A stretch of DNA of 64,000 bases from Pontibacter actiniarum (lineage in GTDB: Bacteria; Bacteroidota; Bacteroidia; Cytophagales; Hymenobacteraceae): NCBI RefSeq assembly GCF_003585765.1, contig NZ_CP021235.1, positions 496,001-560,000 of the forward strand, read 5' to 3'. Of the stretch, positions 51,747 through 62,100 are shown piece by piece. The notes below the pieces were generated by a model that saw only the letters and a list, made by a program, of their open reading frames with translations, made no database searches and was not told where the DNA came from. A program made the position numbers and the translations under genes. Position 1 is the stretch's first letter, and each line of letters opens with the position of its first letter.

Positions 51747-51867
51747 ACCACTCCGCTTTTCCGTTTTTTAACGCTGGGCCCTGCCGCAGATTTACCTGTA
51801 GCCACCGCCCCTCCGTAAGCGCCTTTGCGCCTACCCTAAACACAGCATACACCTACGTTTTATCTAA

Positions 51868-53202
<1,335 letters not shown>

Positions 53203-53209
53203 GTATAAA

Positions 53210-54271
53210 ATGCCAGAACACCACGTTTTTCACCATCAGCAAGAATTCAGGCTGGAGTCCGGGGCTTTGCTCCCTGGTTTCCAGCTGGCCTATACCACGT
53301 ACGGCACGTTAAACCCGCAAGGCAGCAACGTTGTGTGGGTGTGCCATGCACTTACCGGCAGCGCCGATGTTACCGACTGGTGGGGCGACCTTTTCGGTGA
53401 GGGGAGGCTCTACGACCCGCGGGAGTGGTTTGTGGTGTGCGCCAACACGCTGGGCGGCTGCTACGGCTCTACGGGGCCGCTTTCTGTAAACCCCATTACA
53501 CTGCAGCCATACTTCCATACCTTCCCGCAGTTTACGAACCGGGATGTGGTGCGTGCCTTTGACCTGCTGCGGCAGGAACTGGAGCTGGAGCGGGTGCATA
53601 CCTTGCTGGGGGGCTCCCTGGGCGGGCAGCAGGCGTTGGAGTGGGCCCTGCTAAAGCCAAATGTGTTTGAGCGCCTGGTGCATGTGGCCAGCAACGCGCG
53701 GCACTCTCCGTGGGGTGTGGCCTTTAACGAGAGCCAACGCATGGCTATCCGGCAAGACCCGTCGTGGGGCAACAGCACGCGGGAGGCCGGTAAGGAAGGG
53801 CTGAAAACGGCCCGCGCGATCGCTATGCTCTCCTACAGGCACTACAATACGTACCACCTGTCGCAGCAGGAGCCGGGGCACAGCATCACCGATAGCTTCA
53901 GGGCCGCCAGCTACCAGGTGTACCAGGGAGAGAAGCTGGCAAACAGGTTTAACGCCTATACCTACTGGTTGCTTTCTAAGGCCATGGATGCACACAATGT
54001 GGGCCGCGACAGGGGAGGAGTGGAGAAGGCACTGGCGCAGCTAAGGGCGCGCTGCCTGTTTGTGGGGGTAGACACGGATCTGCTCTTTCCGGTGGAGGAG
54101 CAGCGTTTCCTGCATGAGCAGGTGCCGGGCTCGTCTTTCTGCCTCCTTCGCTCAAACTACGGCCACGACGGCTTTCTGGTGGAGGTGGAACAGCTGACGG
54201 ATGCCATTCAAGATTTTTATCAACAGGAACAAGTAAAACAAGAACTGAACTATGAAAAGCAAGAGCGCTAA
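53210..54271 (+). CDS. metX: Homoserine O-acetyltransferase
   Basis: A 353-residue alpha/beta-hydrolase-fold enzyme that acetylates homoserine with acetyl-CoA. Visible are HALTGSADVTDWW, CANTLGGCYGSTGP, the nucleophile elbow GGSLGGQQ (S136), the Asp in FVGVDTDLLFP and the catalytic His in YGHDGFL. It makes the substrate for the upstream enzyme. Its end overlaps the start of the homoserine dehydrogenase gene by 20 nt. Confidence 0.96.
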   Translation: MPEHHVFHHQQEFRLESGALLPGFQLAYTTYGTLNPQGSNVVWVCHALTGSADVTDWWGDLFGEGRLYDPREWFVVCANTLGGCYGSTGPLSVNPITLQPYFHTFPQFTNRDVVRAFDLLRQELELERVHTLLGGSLGGQQALEWALLKPNVFERLVHVASNARHSPWGVAFNESQRMAIRQDPSWGNSTREAGKEGLKTARAIAMLSYRHYNTYHLSQQEPGHSITDSFRAASYQVYQGEKLANRFNAYTYWLLSKAMDAHNVGRDRGGVEKALAQLRARCLFVGVDTDLLFPVEEQRFLHEQVPGSSFCLLRSNYGHDGFLVEVEQLTDAIQDFYQQEQVKQELNYEKQER

Positions 54272-55511
54272 ACGCATCGGTATATTTGGCTTCGGCTGTG
54301 TGGGCCAGGGGCTGCACGATGTGCTACAGGATAACCCGCACCTGGAGGTGGCCAGGATCTGCGTGCGCGACAGAGAAAAGCTGCGCACGCTGCCAAACGA
54401 CACCTTTACCTATGACCCGCAGGAGCTGCTGCAGGACGAAAGCATAAGCCTTTTTGCCGAGCTGATCAGCGACCCGAAAGAGGCGCTGCAGATTGTGCGC
54501 CAGGCATTGGAGGCGGGTAAAACCATTGTGTCTGCCAACAAGAAGATGATCTCCGAGAACCTGCCGGAATTGGTGGCACTGCAGCAGGAGTTTGGGGGCA
54601 CCTTACTGTATGAGGCGGCTGTTTGCGGCAGCATCCCAATTCTTCGTACGCTGGAGGCCTACTACGGCACCGAACCTTTGCAGGAGGTAAGCGGCATTCT
54701 GAACGGTTCTTCAAACTACATTCTGACCAAGCTGGATGCCGAAGGCCTGTCTTACGACGAGGCGCTGGCGCAGGCGCAGGCACTCGGCTTCGCGGAGGCC
54801 GACCCAACGCTGGACGTGGGCGGCTACGACGCCCTGCACAAAATCAGCCTGGTGGCCGCCCATGCTTTCGGGGCTGTTATTAAGCCGGAGCAGGTGCTGC
54901 GCGCAGGTATACAGCACATCACGAAGCGCGATATCAACCTGGCGCAGGCGCTGGGCGGGCGGTTCAGGCTGGTGGCCTCTGCCAAGGTTAACAAAAACAA
55001 CAAGCTGGCGCTGCAGGTGCTGCCGACGCTCGTGTTCCCGGACTCTGACCTGTACTATGTGGAGGCGGAGTTTAACGGGGTGCACCTGCAGGCCAAATAC
55101 GCCGGAGATCAGTTTCTGAAAGGCCGCGGAGCGGGCAGCCACCCGACCGGGTCGGCCGTTTGGGCGGACGTGTCGGCGGCGCTGGCGGGTTACAAGTACA
55201 ACTACCCGAAGTTCACCTACGACTGCGAGGAGCGGCTGAAGCAGGTGCCGTTGGAGGAAGAGGACGAACTGAAGGTATACCTGCGCACGGCTATGCCGGA
55301 GCTGCTGCCCCAACTGCCGTGGCGGGAGCTGACCTCGTTTGGGGTAGATGCCAACGTGGGCCAACTGGTAGGCACCATGCGCCGCAAAGACCTGCTGCTG
55401 TACCTGCCGTCTCTGAAGCAAACCACCGCTTTTATTGCGCAGTTGCCTGCACATGTTACGGCAGAACAGGTGGTAAACGCGTCGTGCCAGGTGCTGGAAG
55501 AAGTGGCTTAA
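54252..55511 (+). CDS. hom: Homoserine dehydrogenase
   Basis: A 419-residue enzyme that reduces aspartate semialdehyde to homoserine. NAD(P)-binding RIGIFGFGCVGQGL near the N-terminus, then SANKKMISE, YEAAVCGSIPILRTLEAYYG, the substrate site LNGSSNYILTKL and EADPTLDVGGYDALHKISL. No separate ACT domain is obvious at the C-terminus. In this operon it feeds metX, so methionine synthesis from aspartate semialdehyde to homocysteine is under one leader. The aspartokinase gene lies 2 kb away on the other strand. Confidence 0.95.
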   Translation: MKSKSAKRIGIFGFGCVGQGLHDVLQDNPHLEVARICVRDREKLRTLPNDTFTYDPQELLQDESISLFAELISDPKEALQIVRQALEAGKTIVSANKKMISENLPELVALQQEFGGTLLYEAAVCGSIPILRTLEAYYGTEPLQEVSGILNGSSNYILTKLDAEGLSYDEALAQAQALGFAEADPTLDVGGYDALHKISLVAAHAFGAVIKPEQVLRAGIQHITKRDINLAQALGGRFRLVASAKVNKNNKLALQVLPTLVFPDSDLYYVEAEFNGVHLQAKYAGDQFLKGRGAGSHPTGSAVWADVSAALAGYKYNYPKFTYDCEERLKQVPLEEEDELKVYLRTAMPELLPQLPWRELTSFGVDANVGQLVGTMRRKDLLLYLPSLKQTTAFIAQLPAHVTAEQVVNASCQVLEEVA

Positions 55512-55580
55512 ACCCGGAAAACGAAACCCATACTTTAAGTTGGTGTGCCTTAACTAAATAAATACATAGTCTTATTTGTG

Positions 55581-55598
55581 TATAGTACTTGTACTATA
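55581..55598. promoter_or_regulatory. 18-bp inverted repeat, possible operator
   Basis: TATAGTAC-TT-GTACTATA is a perfect 8-bp inverted repeat in the AT-rich leader of the prodomain-like lipoprotein gene, about 87 nt before its ATG. It looks like a dimeric regulator site rather than a terminator. Confidence 0.35.
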
Positions 55599-55684
55599 TT
55601 TATTTTTATTTACTAAAACCGCAGCTATTATCCAAATCTTACCGTACAAATAATCAAGTAATTGGCGATTTAATTTGTACCGAG

Positions 55685-56410
55685 ATGAAGAAAATATCTA
55701 TACCCTTACTCACCTTTTTGCTGATGGTCTTTGCCCTTTCCTCCTGCAGACAAGACGAAGCCTCTCCTATAAAAAATGTGAAAGCAGGACCTAAGTTGCT
55801 GCGGTCCGAAATTGGCGGTGGAGCCTGTACCAACTATACCTACTTCTACAACAACGAGCAGAAAAGCCTGGGCAATGTGTTTACCAAGCAGGTGCTGGTA
55901 GCTTTTTCCAACGGCTTAAGCGCGGATGAAGAGGCACGTGTGGTGGAGCAGTATAATTTTGTGGCAGGCGTAAATGGCCACATCAGCACTAACTCGGCAC
56001 TGTTACACAACATTGAGCTGGTGGACGGGCTAAACTGCCAGCAGGTGGAGCTGGCGATGGAGGCATTGGCCAAAGATCCTAACATAGCCTATGTGGCGCC
56101 CTACTTCCTGAGTGGAGACGGGTTGCTCGGCATCAGCAATGAGGCTATTGTAACGGTGGTGGAAGGCCAGGCAACGGCACTGGAGGCACTGGCCACGGCA
56201 TACAAAGCAGAGGTGATGATGCCGCTGAGCGGGCAGACGTACCTGCTGCGCGTAGACAAGAACTCAGACGGAAACGCACTGCAACTGGCGAACTACCTGA
56301 AAAGCCAGGCGGGAATTGCTCACGCCGAACCGGATTTCCTGGTTTCGCTGGAGGTGCCGGTGGTAAAGCCGGTGTCTGAGCGAAAGAACAGGCCCGGTCT
56401 TATCCGATAA
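55685..56410 (+). CDS. Lipoprotein made of tandem subtilase-prodomain-like modules
   Basis: A 241-residue lipoprotein starting at the ATG at 55685 (MKKISIPLLTFLLMVFALSSC lipobox). Two modules look like fervidolysin/inhibitor I9-type prodomains: KQVLVAFSNGLSADEEARVVEQYNFVAG ... ALAKDPNIAYVAPYFL, then EAIVTVVEGQATALEALATAYKAEVMMP ... NYLKSQAGIAHAEPDFLVSLE. In subtilases these fold the protease and inhibit it; here no protease domain follows and none is next door. It may inhibit or chaperone a subtilase in trans. The assignment rests on these pattern matches. Confidence 0.7.
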   Translation: MKKISIPLLTFLLMVFALSSCRQDEASPIKNVKAGPKLLRSEIGGGACTNYTYFYNNEQKSLGNVFTKQVLVAFSNGLSADEEARVVEQYNFVAGVNGHISTNSALLHNIELVDGLNCQQVELAMEALAKDPNIAYVAPYFLSGDGLLGISNEAIVTVVEGQATALEALATAYKAEVMMPLSGQTYLLRVDKNSDGNALQLANYLKSQAGIAHAEPDFLVSLEVPVVKPVSERKNRPGLIR

Positions 56411-56430
56411 CCTATCGTAGCCACAAAAAG

Positions 56431-56468
56431 AAAGGCCGCTCCTGTACAGGGGCGGCCTTTATTTTGTT
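56431..56468. terminator. Bidirectional terminator between the prodomain lipoprotein gene and lysA
   Basis: Stem AAAGGCCGC / GCGGCCTTT (56431-56439 and 56452-56460) with a CCTGTACAGG palindrome in the loop, followed by ATTTTGTT; on the minus strand TTTCTTTTTG follows. Confidence 0.8.
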
Positions 56469-56482
56469 ATATTTCTCTTGTG

Positions 56483-57625
56483 CTACAGGTAGATGGCTTT
56501 TGCCTTGTCGCGCAGGTTGTAGGCAGAGGCCATTACCTCGCCGTAGGCGCCTGCCGACCGAATGGCGATCAAATCGCCGCGGTTGGTCTCGGGCAGCATC
56601 ACCGCCTTGCCAAAGCAGTCGCTCGACTCGCAGATCGGGCCCACCACATCGTAGCGAACTTCTGCCTTTTTGCTCGTCAGGTTCTCTATCTTGTGGTACG
56701 ATTGGTACAGCGCCGGGCGTATCAGCTCCGTCATGCCGGCATCCAGGATGGCAAAGTTGGTGGAGATGCCGTTTTTGATGTAAAGCACCCGCGAGACCAG
56801 CGTGCCGCACTGGGCAACCAGCGAGCGGCCCAGCTCAAAATGCACCTGCTGCCCCGGCCTCAGCTCCAGAAACTGGTTGAAGAGGGCAAAGTACGCCGCA
56901 AAGTCAGGGATAGGGTGCTGCTCCGGGTTGTAGTAATCCACACCCAGGCCACCGCCCACGTTCACATGCTCCAGGCGAATGTTGTGCGCCAGGAACCACT
57001 CCTGAAACTCATTTACGCGGGTACAAAGGTTCTTAAACACCGTCAGGTCCGTAATCTGGGAACCGATGTGGAAGTGAATGCCGATCAACTCCACGTGCTT
57101 TAGCTGCTGTAACAGCTCCAGCACGCTGTCCAGCTCCCAGGAGTTAATCCCGAACTTGTTTTCCTCCAGGCCGGTGGTAATGTACTTATGCGTGTTGGCG
57201 TTTACGTTCGGGTTGATGCGCAGCGCGACACGCGCCGTTTTGCCTTTCTTCTCCGCCAGCTCGTTCAGTACCTCCAGCTCGTGCTTAGACTCGCAGTTGA
57301 AGCAGAAGATCTCCTGCTCCAGGGCAAAGTTTATCTCTTCATCTGACTTCCCCACACCGGCGAACACCACCTCTTTCGGCGCGAAGCCGTTCTCGATGGC
57401 CGCCTTTACCTCGTTGCCGCTAACGCAGTCGGCCCCAAAGCCGTGTTGGCGCATTTCGGCTAAAACAGGTGCGTTGGCATTGGCTTTAAGGGCGTAATGC
57501 ACATGGAAATTATACTTCTGGGCTTCCTGCCGGGCGGATTGCAGCGTTTGGCGCAGCAGGTTCAGGTCGTATGCATAAAACGGAGTAGCGTGTTGCTGCA
57601 GCTGCTCCGGGTTAAGCTTAAGCAT
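56483..57625 (-). CDS. lysA: Diaminopimelate decarboxylase
   Basis: A 380-residue PLP enzyme that makes lysine from meso-diaminopimelate. The N-terminal HYALKANANAPVL holds the PLP Lys; GIHFHIGSQITDL, VNVGGGLGVDYY and the C-terminal VGPICESSDCFGKA are family motifs. I start at the ATG at 57625, which overlaps the lysC stop by 8 nt; an ATG at 57652 would add nine residues. It is second in the lysC-lysA operon. Confidence 0.94.
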   Translation of the reverse strand: MLKLNPEQLQQHATPFYAYDLNLLRQTLQSARQEAQKYNFHVHYALKANANAPVLAEMRQHGFGADCVSGNEVKAAIENGFAPKEVVFAGVGKSDEEINFALEQEIFCFNCESKHELEVLNELAEKKGKTARVALRINPNVNANTHKYITTGLEENKFGINSWELDSVLELLQQLKHVELIGIHFHIGSQITDLTVFKNLCTRVNEFQEWFLAHNIRLEHVNVGGGLGVDYYNPEQHPIPDFAAYFALFNQFLELRPGQQVHFELGRSLVAQCGTLVSRVLYIKNGISTNFAILDAGMTELIRPALYQSYHKIENLTSKKAEVRYDVVGPICESSDCFGKAVMLPETNRGDLIAIRSAGAYGEVMASAYNLRDKAKAIYL

Positions 57626-58949
57626 GGGCGCCGTTTCTGTCAAAGATTCCATCGTTCAGTTTAGTTAAAGCCTCCACCTTATCCGTGGTGTTAATTAGGA
57701 GGCTGATGTTGTTTTTGCTTCCGCCGTAGGAGATCATGCGGAGGGCAATGTGTTTCAATGATTCGAAGATAGCCAGACCGGAGCCGCTGCGCTCGGCTAT
57801 AAAGTCGCCTACCACACAGATAATGGTCTGCTCCTGGTCTACCTCTACCTGGCCAAACTCCTTCAGCTCCTTTACAATCTCGCTCAGGAACTTATCGTTG
57901 TCAATTGTTAAGGACACAGCCACCTCGGAGGTCGTGATCATGTCGATCGGCGTTTTATACCTTTCGAACACCTCAAACACGCTGCGCAGGAAGCCGTAGG
58001 CCAGCAGCATGCGCCCGGATTTTATCTTGATCGCCGTAATGCCGTCCTTGGCTGCTACTGCCTTTATCTTTCCTCCCTCTGCCTCGGAGCTGATGGTGGT
58101 GCCCCTTGCCTCCGGCTCCATCGTGTTGAGCAGCTTCACGGGAATGTTCTTCTGCTTGGCTGGCAGCACGCTGCTCGGGTGCAGGATCTTGGCTCCGAAG
58201 TAGGCTAACTCTGCTGCCTCGTCGAAGGAAAGCTCCGCGATCGGGTATGTGTTCTTTACAATGCGCGGATCGTTGTTGTGCATGCCGTCGATGTCGGTCC
58301 AGATCTGGATTTCTTCCGCTTCCACAGCTGCCCCGATAAGGGAGGCAGAGTAGTCGGAGCCGCCGCGCTTCAGGTTGTCAATCTCCCCGAAGGCGTTGCG
58401 GCAGATGTACCCCTGCGTCACAAACAGCTCCACACCCTCATGCTTCTGCAGCTCTTTCTGCAGTTGCTTGGCAATATAGTCGTTATCGGGCTCCTCGTTC
58501 TCATCGATCTTCATGAAGTTGAGGGCCGGCAGCAGAACGGAGTTCACCCCTTGCTCTTCGAGGTAAAACTGGAAAAGCGCCGTGCTCAGCAGCTCTCCCT
58601 GTGCCAGTACCGCGCGCTCCTCATGTATGGTGAAGAGGTCCAGGGTAAAGGCGGTGAGGTAGTCGAAATGCTGCTTGAGCAGCTCGTTGGCCTGTTTTTT
58701 CTTTTCGCCGGAGGTGTAGAGTTCCTCTGCCACCTGTTTATACTTATCGTGCAACGCCTTAATCAGCGCCTTTGCTTCGTCGTGTTTGTTCTGGTACAGT
58801 GTCTCCGCAATCTGTACCAATCCGTTTGTAGTGCCCGACATGGCCGACAGCACTACAATCTTAGGCTCATCGTTCTGGATGAGCGAGGCAACCGCCTTCA
58901 TTCTCTCAGCAGACCCCACAGAGGTACCGCCGAACTTGAGTATTTTCAT
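57618..58949 (-). CDS. lysC: Aspartate kinase
   Basis: A 443-residue enzyme for the first step of the aspartate family pathway. Kinase motifs KFGGTSVGSAERM at the start, VVLSAMSGTTNGL, RGGSDYSASLIGAA and WTDIDGMHNNDPRIV are followed by a C-terminal ACT pair (ITAIKIKSGRMLLAYGF and VEVDQEQTIICVVGD), which usually binds lysine for feedback. The operon with lysA suggests lysine-specific control, while homoserine dehydrogenase is kept with the methionine genes. Confidence 0.95.
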   Translation of the reverse strand: MKILKFGGTSVGSAERMKAVASLIQNDEPKIVVLSAMSGTTNGLVQIAETLYQNKHDEAKALIKALHDKYKQVAEELYTSGEKKKQANELLKQHFDYLTAFTLDLFTIHEERAVLAQGELLSTALFQFYLEEQGVNSVLLPALNFMKIDENEEPDNDYIAKQLQKELQKHEGVELFVTQGYICRNAFGEIDNLKRGGSDYSASLIGAAVEAEEIQIWTDIDGMHNNDPRIVKNTYPIAELSFDEAAELAYFGAKILHPSSVLPAKQKNIPVKLLNTMEPEARGTTISSEAEGGKIKAVAAKDGITAIKIKSGRMLLAYGFLRSVFEVFERYKTPIDMITTSEVAVSLTIDNDKFLSEIVKELKEFGQVEVDQEQTIICVVGDFIAERSGSGLAIFESLKHIALRMISYGGSKNNISLLINTTDKVEALTKLNDGIFDRNGAHA

Positions 58950-58981
58950 TTAATTACTATGAAATGAATAGTGTTAAGCTA

Positions 58982-58989
58982 CAAAAGTA
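58982..58989 (-). promoter_or_regulatory. -7 box candidate (TACTTTTG) of lysC-lysA
   Basis: An exact TAnnTTTG on the minus strand, 33 nt before the lysC ATG. The -33 position lacks a good TTTG. Confidence 0.4.
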
Positions 58990-59043
58990 GCAAAAAATCA
59001 GCGCTTTTAGCTCGTTAAGGTACAGGAGGATGGGCACAAAAAC

Positions 59044-59074
59044 AAAAAGGCCGGCTACTTTTGCCGGCCTTTTT
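59044..59074 (-). terminator. Terminator of the T9SS-secreted protein gene
   Basis: A 12-bp perfect stem (AAAAAGGCCGGC / GCCGGCCTTTTT); on the minus strand it is followed by GTTTTTGTG. Confidence 0.88.
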
Positions 59075-59102
59075 GTGAGGCTTCAGGTGTTGTTATGCGC
59101 GG

Positions 59103-62100
59103 TTACTTTTTAACCACCTTCGTGCTGCCGCTGATGCCGTTGCCCTGCAGGCGCAGGATGTACATGCCGCTGTGCAACCCTCTGATTGGCAAGGTAAGCG
59201 TGTTTGCGCCCGGCTGTAGCTGCACGGTGCCCTGGTATACTTGCTGGCCCTGCATATCGGTGAGGGTAACGCTTGCCTCGCCGGCGGTTGGGGCGGCCAC
59301 TGTGAGGTTAAGCTGCTGCCTGAACGGGTTCGGCCAGGCCTCCAGTTGCTCTTCCTCGGTCACCAGCCCGCGGGTGTTAACGGCCACCACGTTGCTGTAA
59401 GCAAACTCCCCATTGTAGTCCACCTGCTTCAGGCGGTAGTACACGGTGGAGGAAAGTGGCGCTGTGTCTACGAAAGCGTAGCGCTGTGGCTGTGTCGTGG
59501 TGCCGGCCCCGGCTACCTTTCCGATTGCCGCGAACTGTTTGCCGTCCTCGCTTCGCTCCACTATAAACTCTTTGTTGTTTTCTTCGGAAGCGGTTAACCA
59601 CTGCAGGCTTACCTGCCCCTGCTGAACTGCCGCTGTAAAGTACACCAGCTCAACCGGAAGAGGGACAATCACAGGCTCCTCTCCGTAGATGCGCAGGAGG
59701 ATTGGTGTAATGGTTTCGATTCCCCTGCCATCTATCGTGCTGACACTAAAGCTGTAGGTGCCTGTCTCCAGGAAAGCGGGGTTGACTACTTTGATGGTGC
59801 CGTTTGTGGCGATTTCCAGCGCCTCATTCGGGAAGAATCCACTACCCGCTACATATGTTGCGTCACCTATGCCCTCATCAGGGTCAGTTGCAGTGGCCAT
59901 TGTATCGTTGACAGCGTACTCGTCGATGTACTTCGGCGGTGCAATGTTATAAACTGCCGGGCAGTTCACTGTGATTTGCACGGTCGCGTCTGCCGTACCC
60001 GTTGAGCCGCCACAGCTTGTGTCAATTGTCCACCTGAACACATATATGCCAGAGGTGAGCCCAGTAACTTCTGTTACGTAGTTTTCCGGACTAACTATTT
60101 GGGCATCGGTGTTGTTGCCCGGGCTGTAGTCAAGGGTCCAGCGGCCGCTTCCCGGGGCCGGGTTTGTGCCTTGTAGTGTCACGGTACTGCCGCACACGGT
60201 GCGCGACTCTCCTGCCGATACAGCGACATCCCCGCTGCTCACAATCAGTGTTTCCCTGTCTATAAGGTTAACACTACAGCCGTTCGCTTCTGTAACCTTA
60301 AAGTAGTAGGTTGTGGTTGCTGTAGGCGATACTGTTACGGACATCTCTGTACCGTTTCCCGTGAAGTTAGGAGTTCCGGGTACCTGTTCGTTTGTAGAGC
60401 CTTCGAACAGCTGGTAAGTAGCGCCGTCGTTGTTTGTCTGTACAGTGATAACGGCCGATCCGCCGGAACAGATTTCTGAGCGGCTAATCGTTACAGCCTG
60501 GTTTGCTAGAGGTCCGTTTACAGTGTAGGTCACCTTCTGGATGTTTTCTGCTGAGCAACTGCTTGGCTGGCTCGTGTCTGTGATGCGCAAGCCATAGGTG
60601 GTGGTCGCACTGACTGAGGCAACCGTAAAAGTTAGGTTGCCAGCCGTGCCTGGGCTTGCAGGGTTATCACTGTCTGTCGCAGTAATAACCGGTTCTTTCG
60701 TCGCGTCGTTAATCAGCTCATACCTGTATCCCGGTTGTGCATTCGCCACAGTTATCACCGGAGAGGTACCTGCACAGCCAGCATTGCTGCTGATCGTGAG
60801 CTGATAGTTGTTGCTTGGGAGCGGGTTAATCGTTACCACTACTGATCCGGGCAGTACCACATCGCAGGCCGTGCCTCCTACCTTGCGTGCCCTTACACGC
60901 AGGGTGGTCGCACTTGTAAGGGCCCCGGAGGTTAAGGTTAGCGCTCCGCCTGTACCTAAAACAGAGCTACCTGTTTCGGTGTAGGTGTAGTTAGGGGCTG
61001 TGCCTGCCTGGGTTACAAGCCTGTAGCTAACACCCGGCTGCGAGTTGTTTACCGTTACAGTGGCGCTGTCACCGCTACATATAGTAGCAGCAGCCGGCGA
61101 AACAGTTGGCGCTGAGGAGGGTGGGCTACAGGCTACCACTACTGGCGCTGCTTTTGCACTTTCGCACCCGTCTGTTGGGGTGTAGGTTGCTGTAACCGAA
61201 GCGCCTGCAAAAACTTCCTGTGGGGCTACACCGCTTACTGCCCAGGTTCCGTCGCTGGAGACCAGCACAGGTGTAGCAAAAGGAGTACCCTCAATATAAA
61301 GTATAACCTTGGCGCCTGCCGCACTGGCAGGGCCTGTGCCTGCTATACTTGTGGCGCCTTCTGTAATCGGAGTGTTGATAACGAGTGGTTCTGTTGGTCC
61401 GGCCGTAGCGCGCACAGCGTTAGAGTTAACACTGCGTACTTTTCCCGGAGCCTTTGCCCTTGCCGTGATGGCGGTTCCTGCGGTGATACCGCCTCCGGCC
61501 ACAGAAGATAAATCAACAGCCCAGGCCCCTGTGCTGGTTACCGTGGCTGTGATCGGGGTGCTTGTGCCGCTCTGCGTGACAAGCGTGCCGTTTCGCTCCC
61601 CTGCCGTGCCGCCTGTGTAGAACTGCAGCACTGTGCCTGCCGGCTCTGCAGAAGTGCCGGTTAAGGTAGTGACCAAGCCGCATTTCGGTTCACTTATAGT
61701 AGGCGCCGCTGTTGTTGGCTGTACCGCCAGGAAGTTGGAAGTAGTTGAGGCACCACTGCAACCAGCGGTTTGAACGGTTCTGACAGACAGAACATCGCCA
61801 ACAGCCAGTGAAACACCCGTTACATTGAGAGTTTGAGTGGTGGTGCCTACCGTATAAGGCGCTGATACAGTTGTAGCCGTCCCGTTCCTGTATAGAACCA
61901 AGTTGCCCGCTTGGGTTGCCCCGTTGAAGTTTATGTCAACAGTAAGAGAGGTTATGTTAGTTGGCACCTCGGTAGTGGCCGATGTGTTCGTGCTGTTTAG
62001 CACACTGTTGTACGTTACACCTGTAACGGTTACCGTGTGCGGGTTGGTAGAGGAGTTTCCTCCGGATGAAAAGCATAGCTGGTTTGAGCGGAGGGACTGG

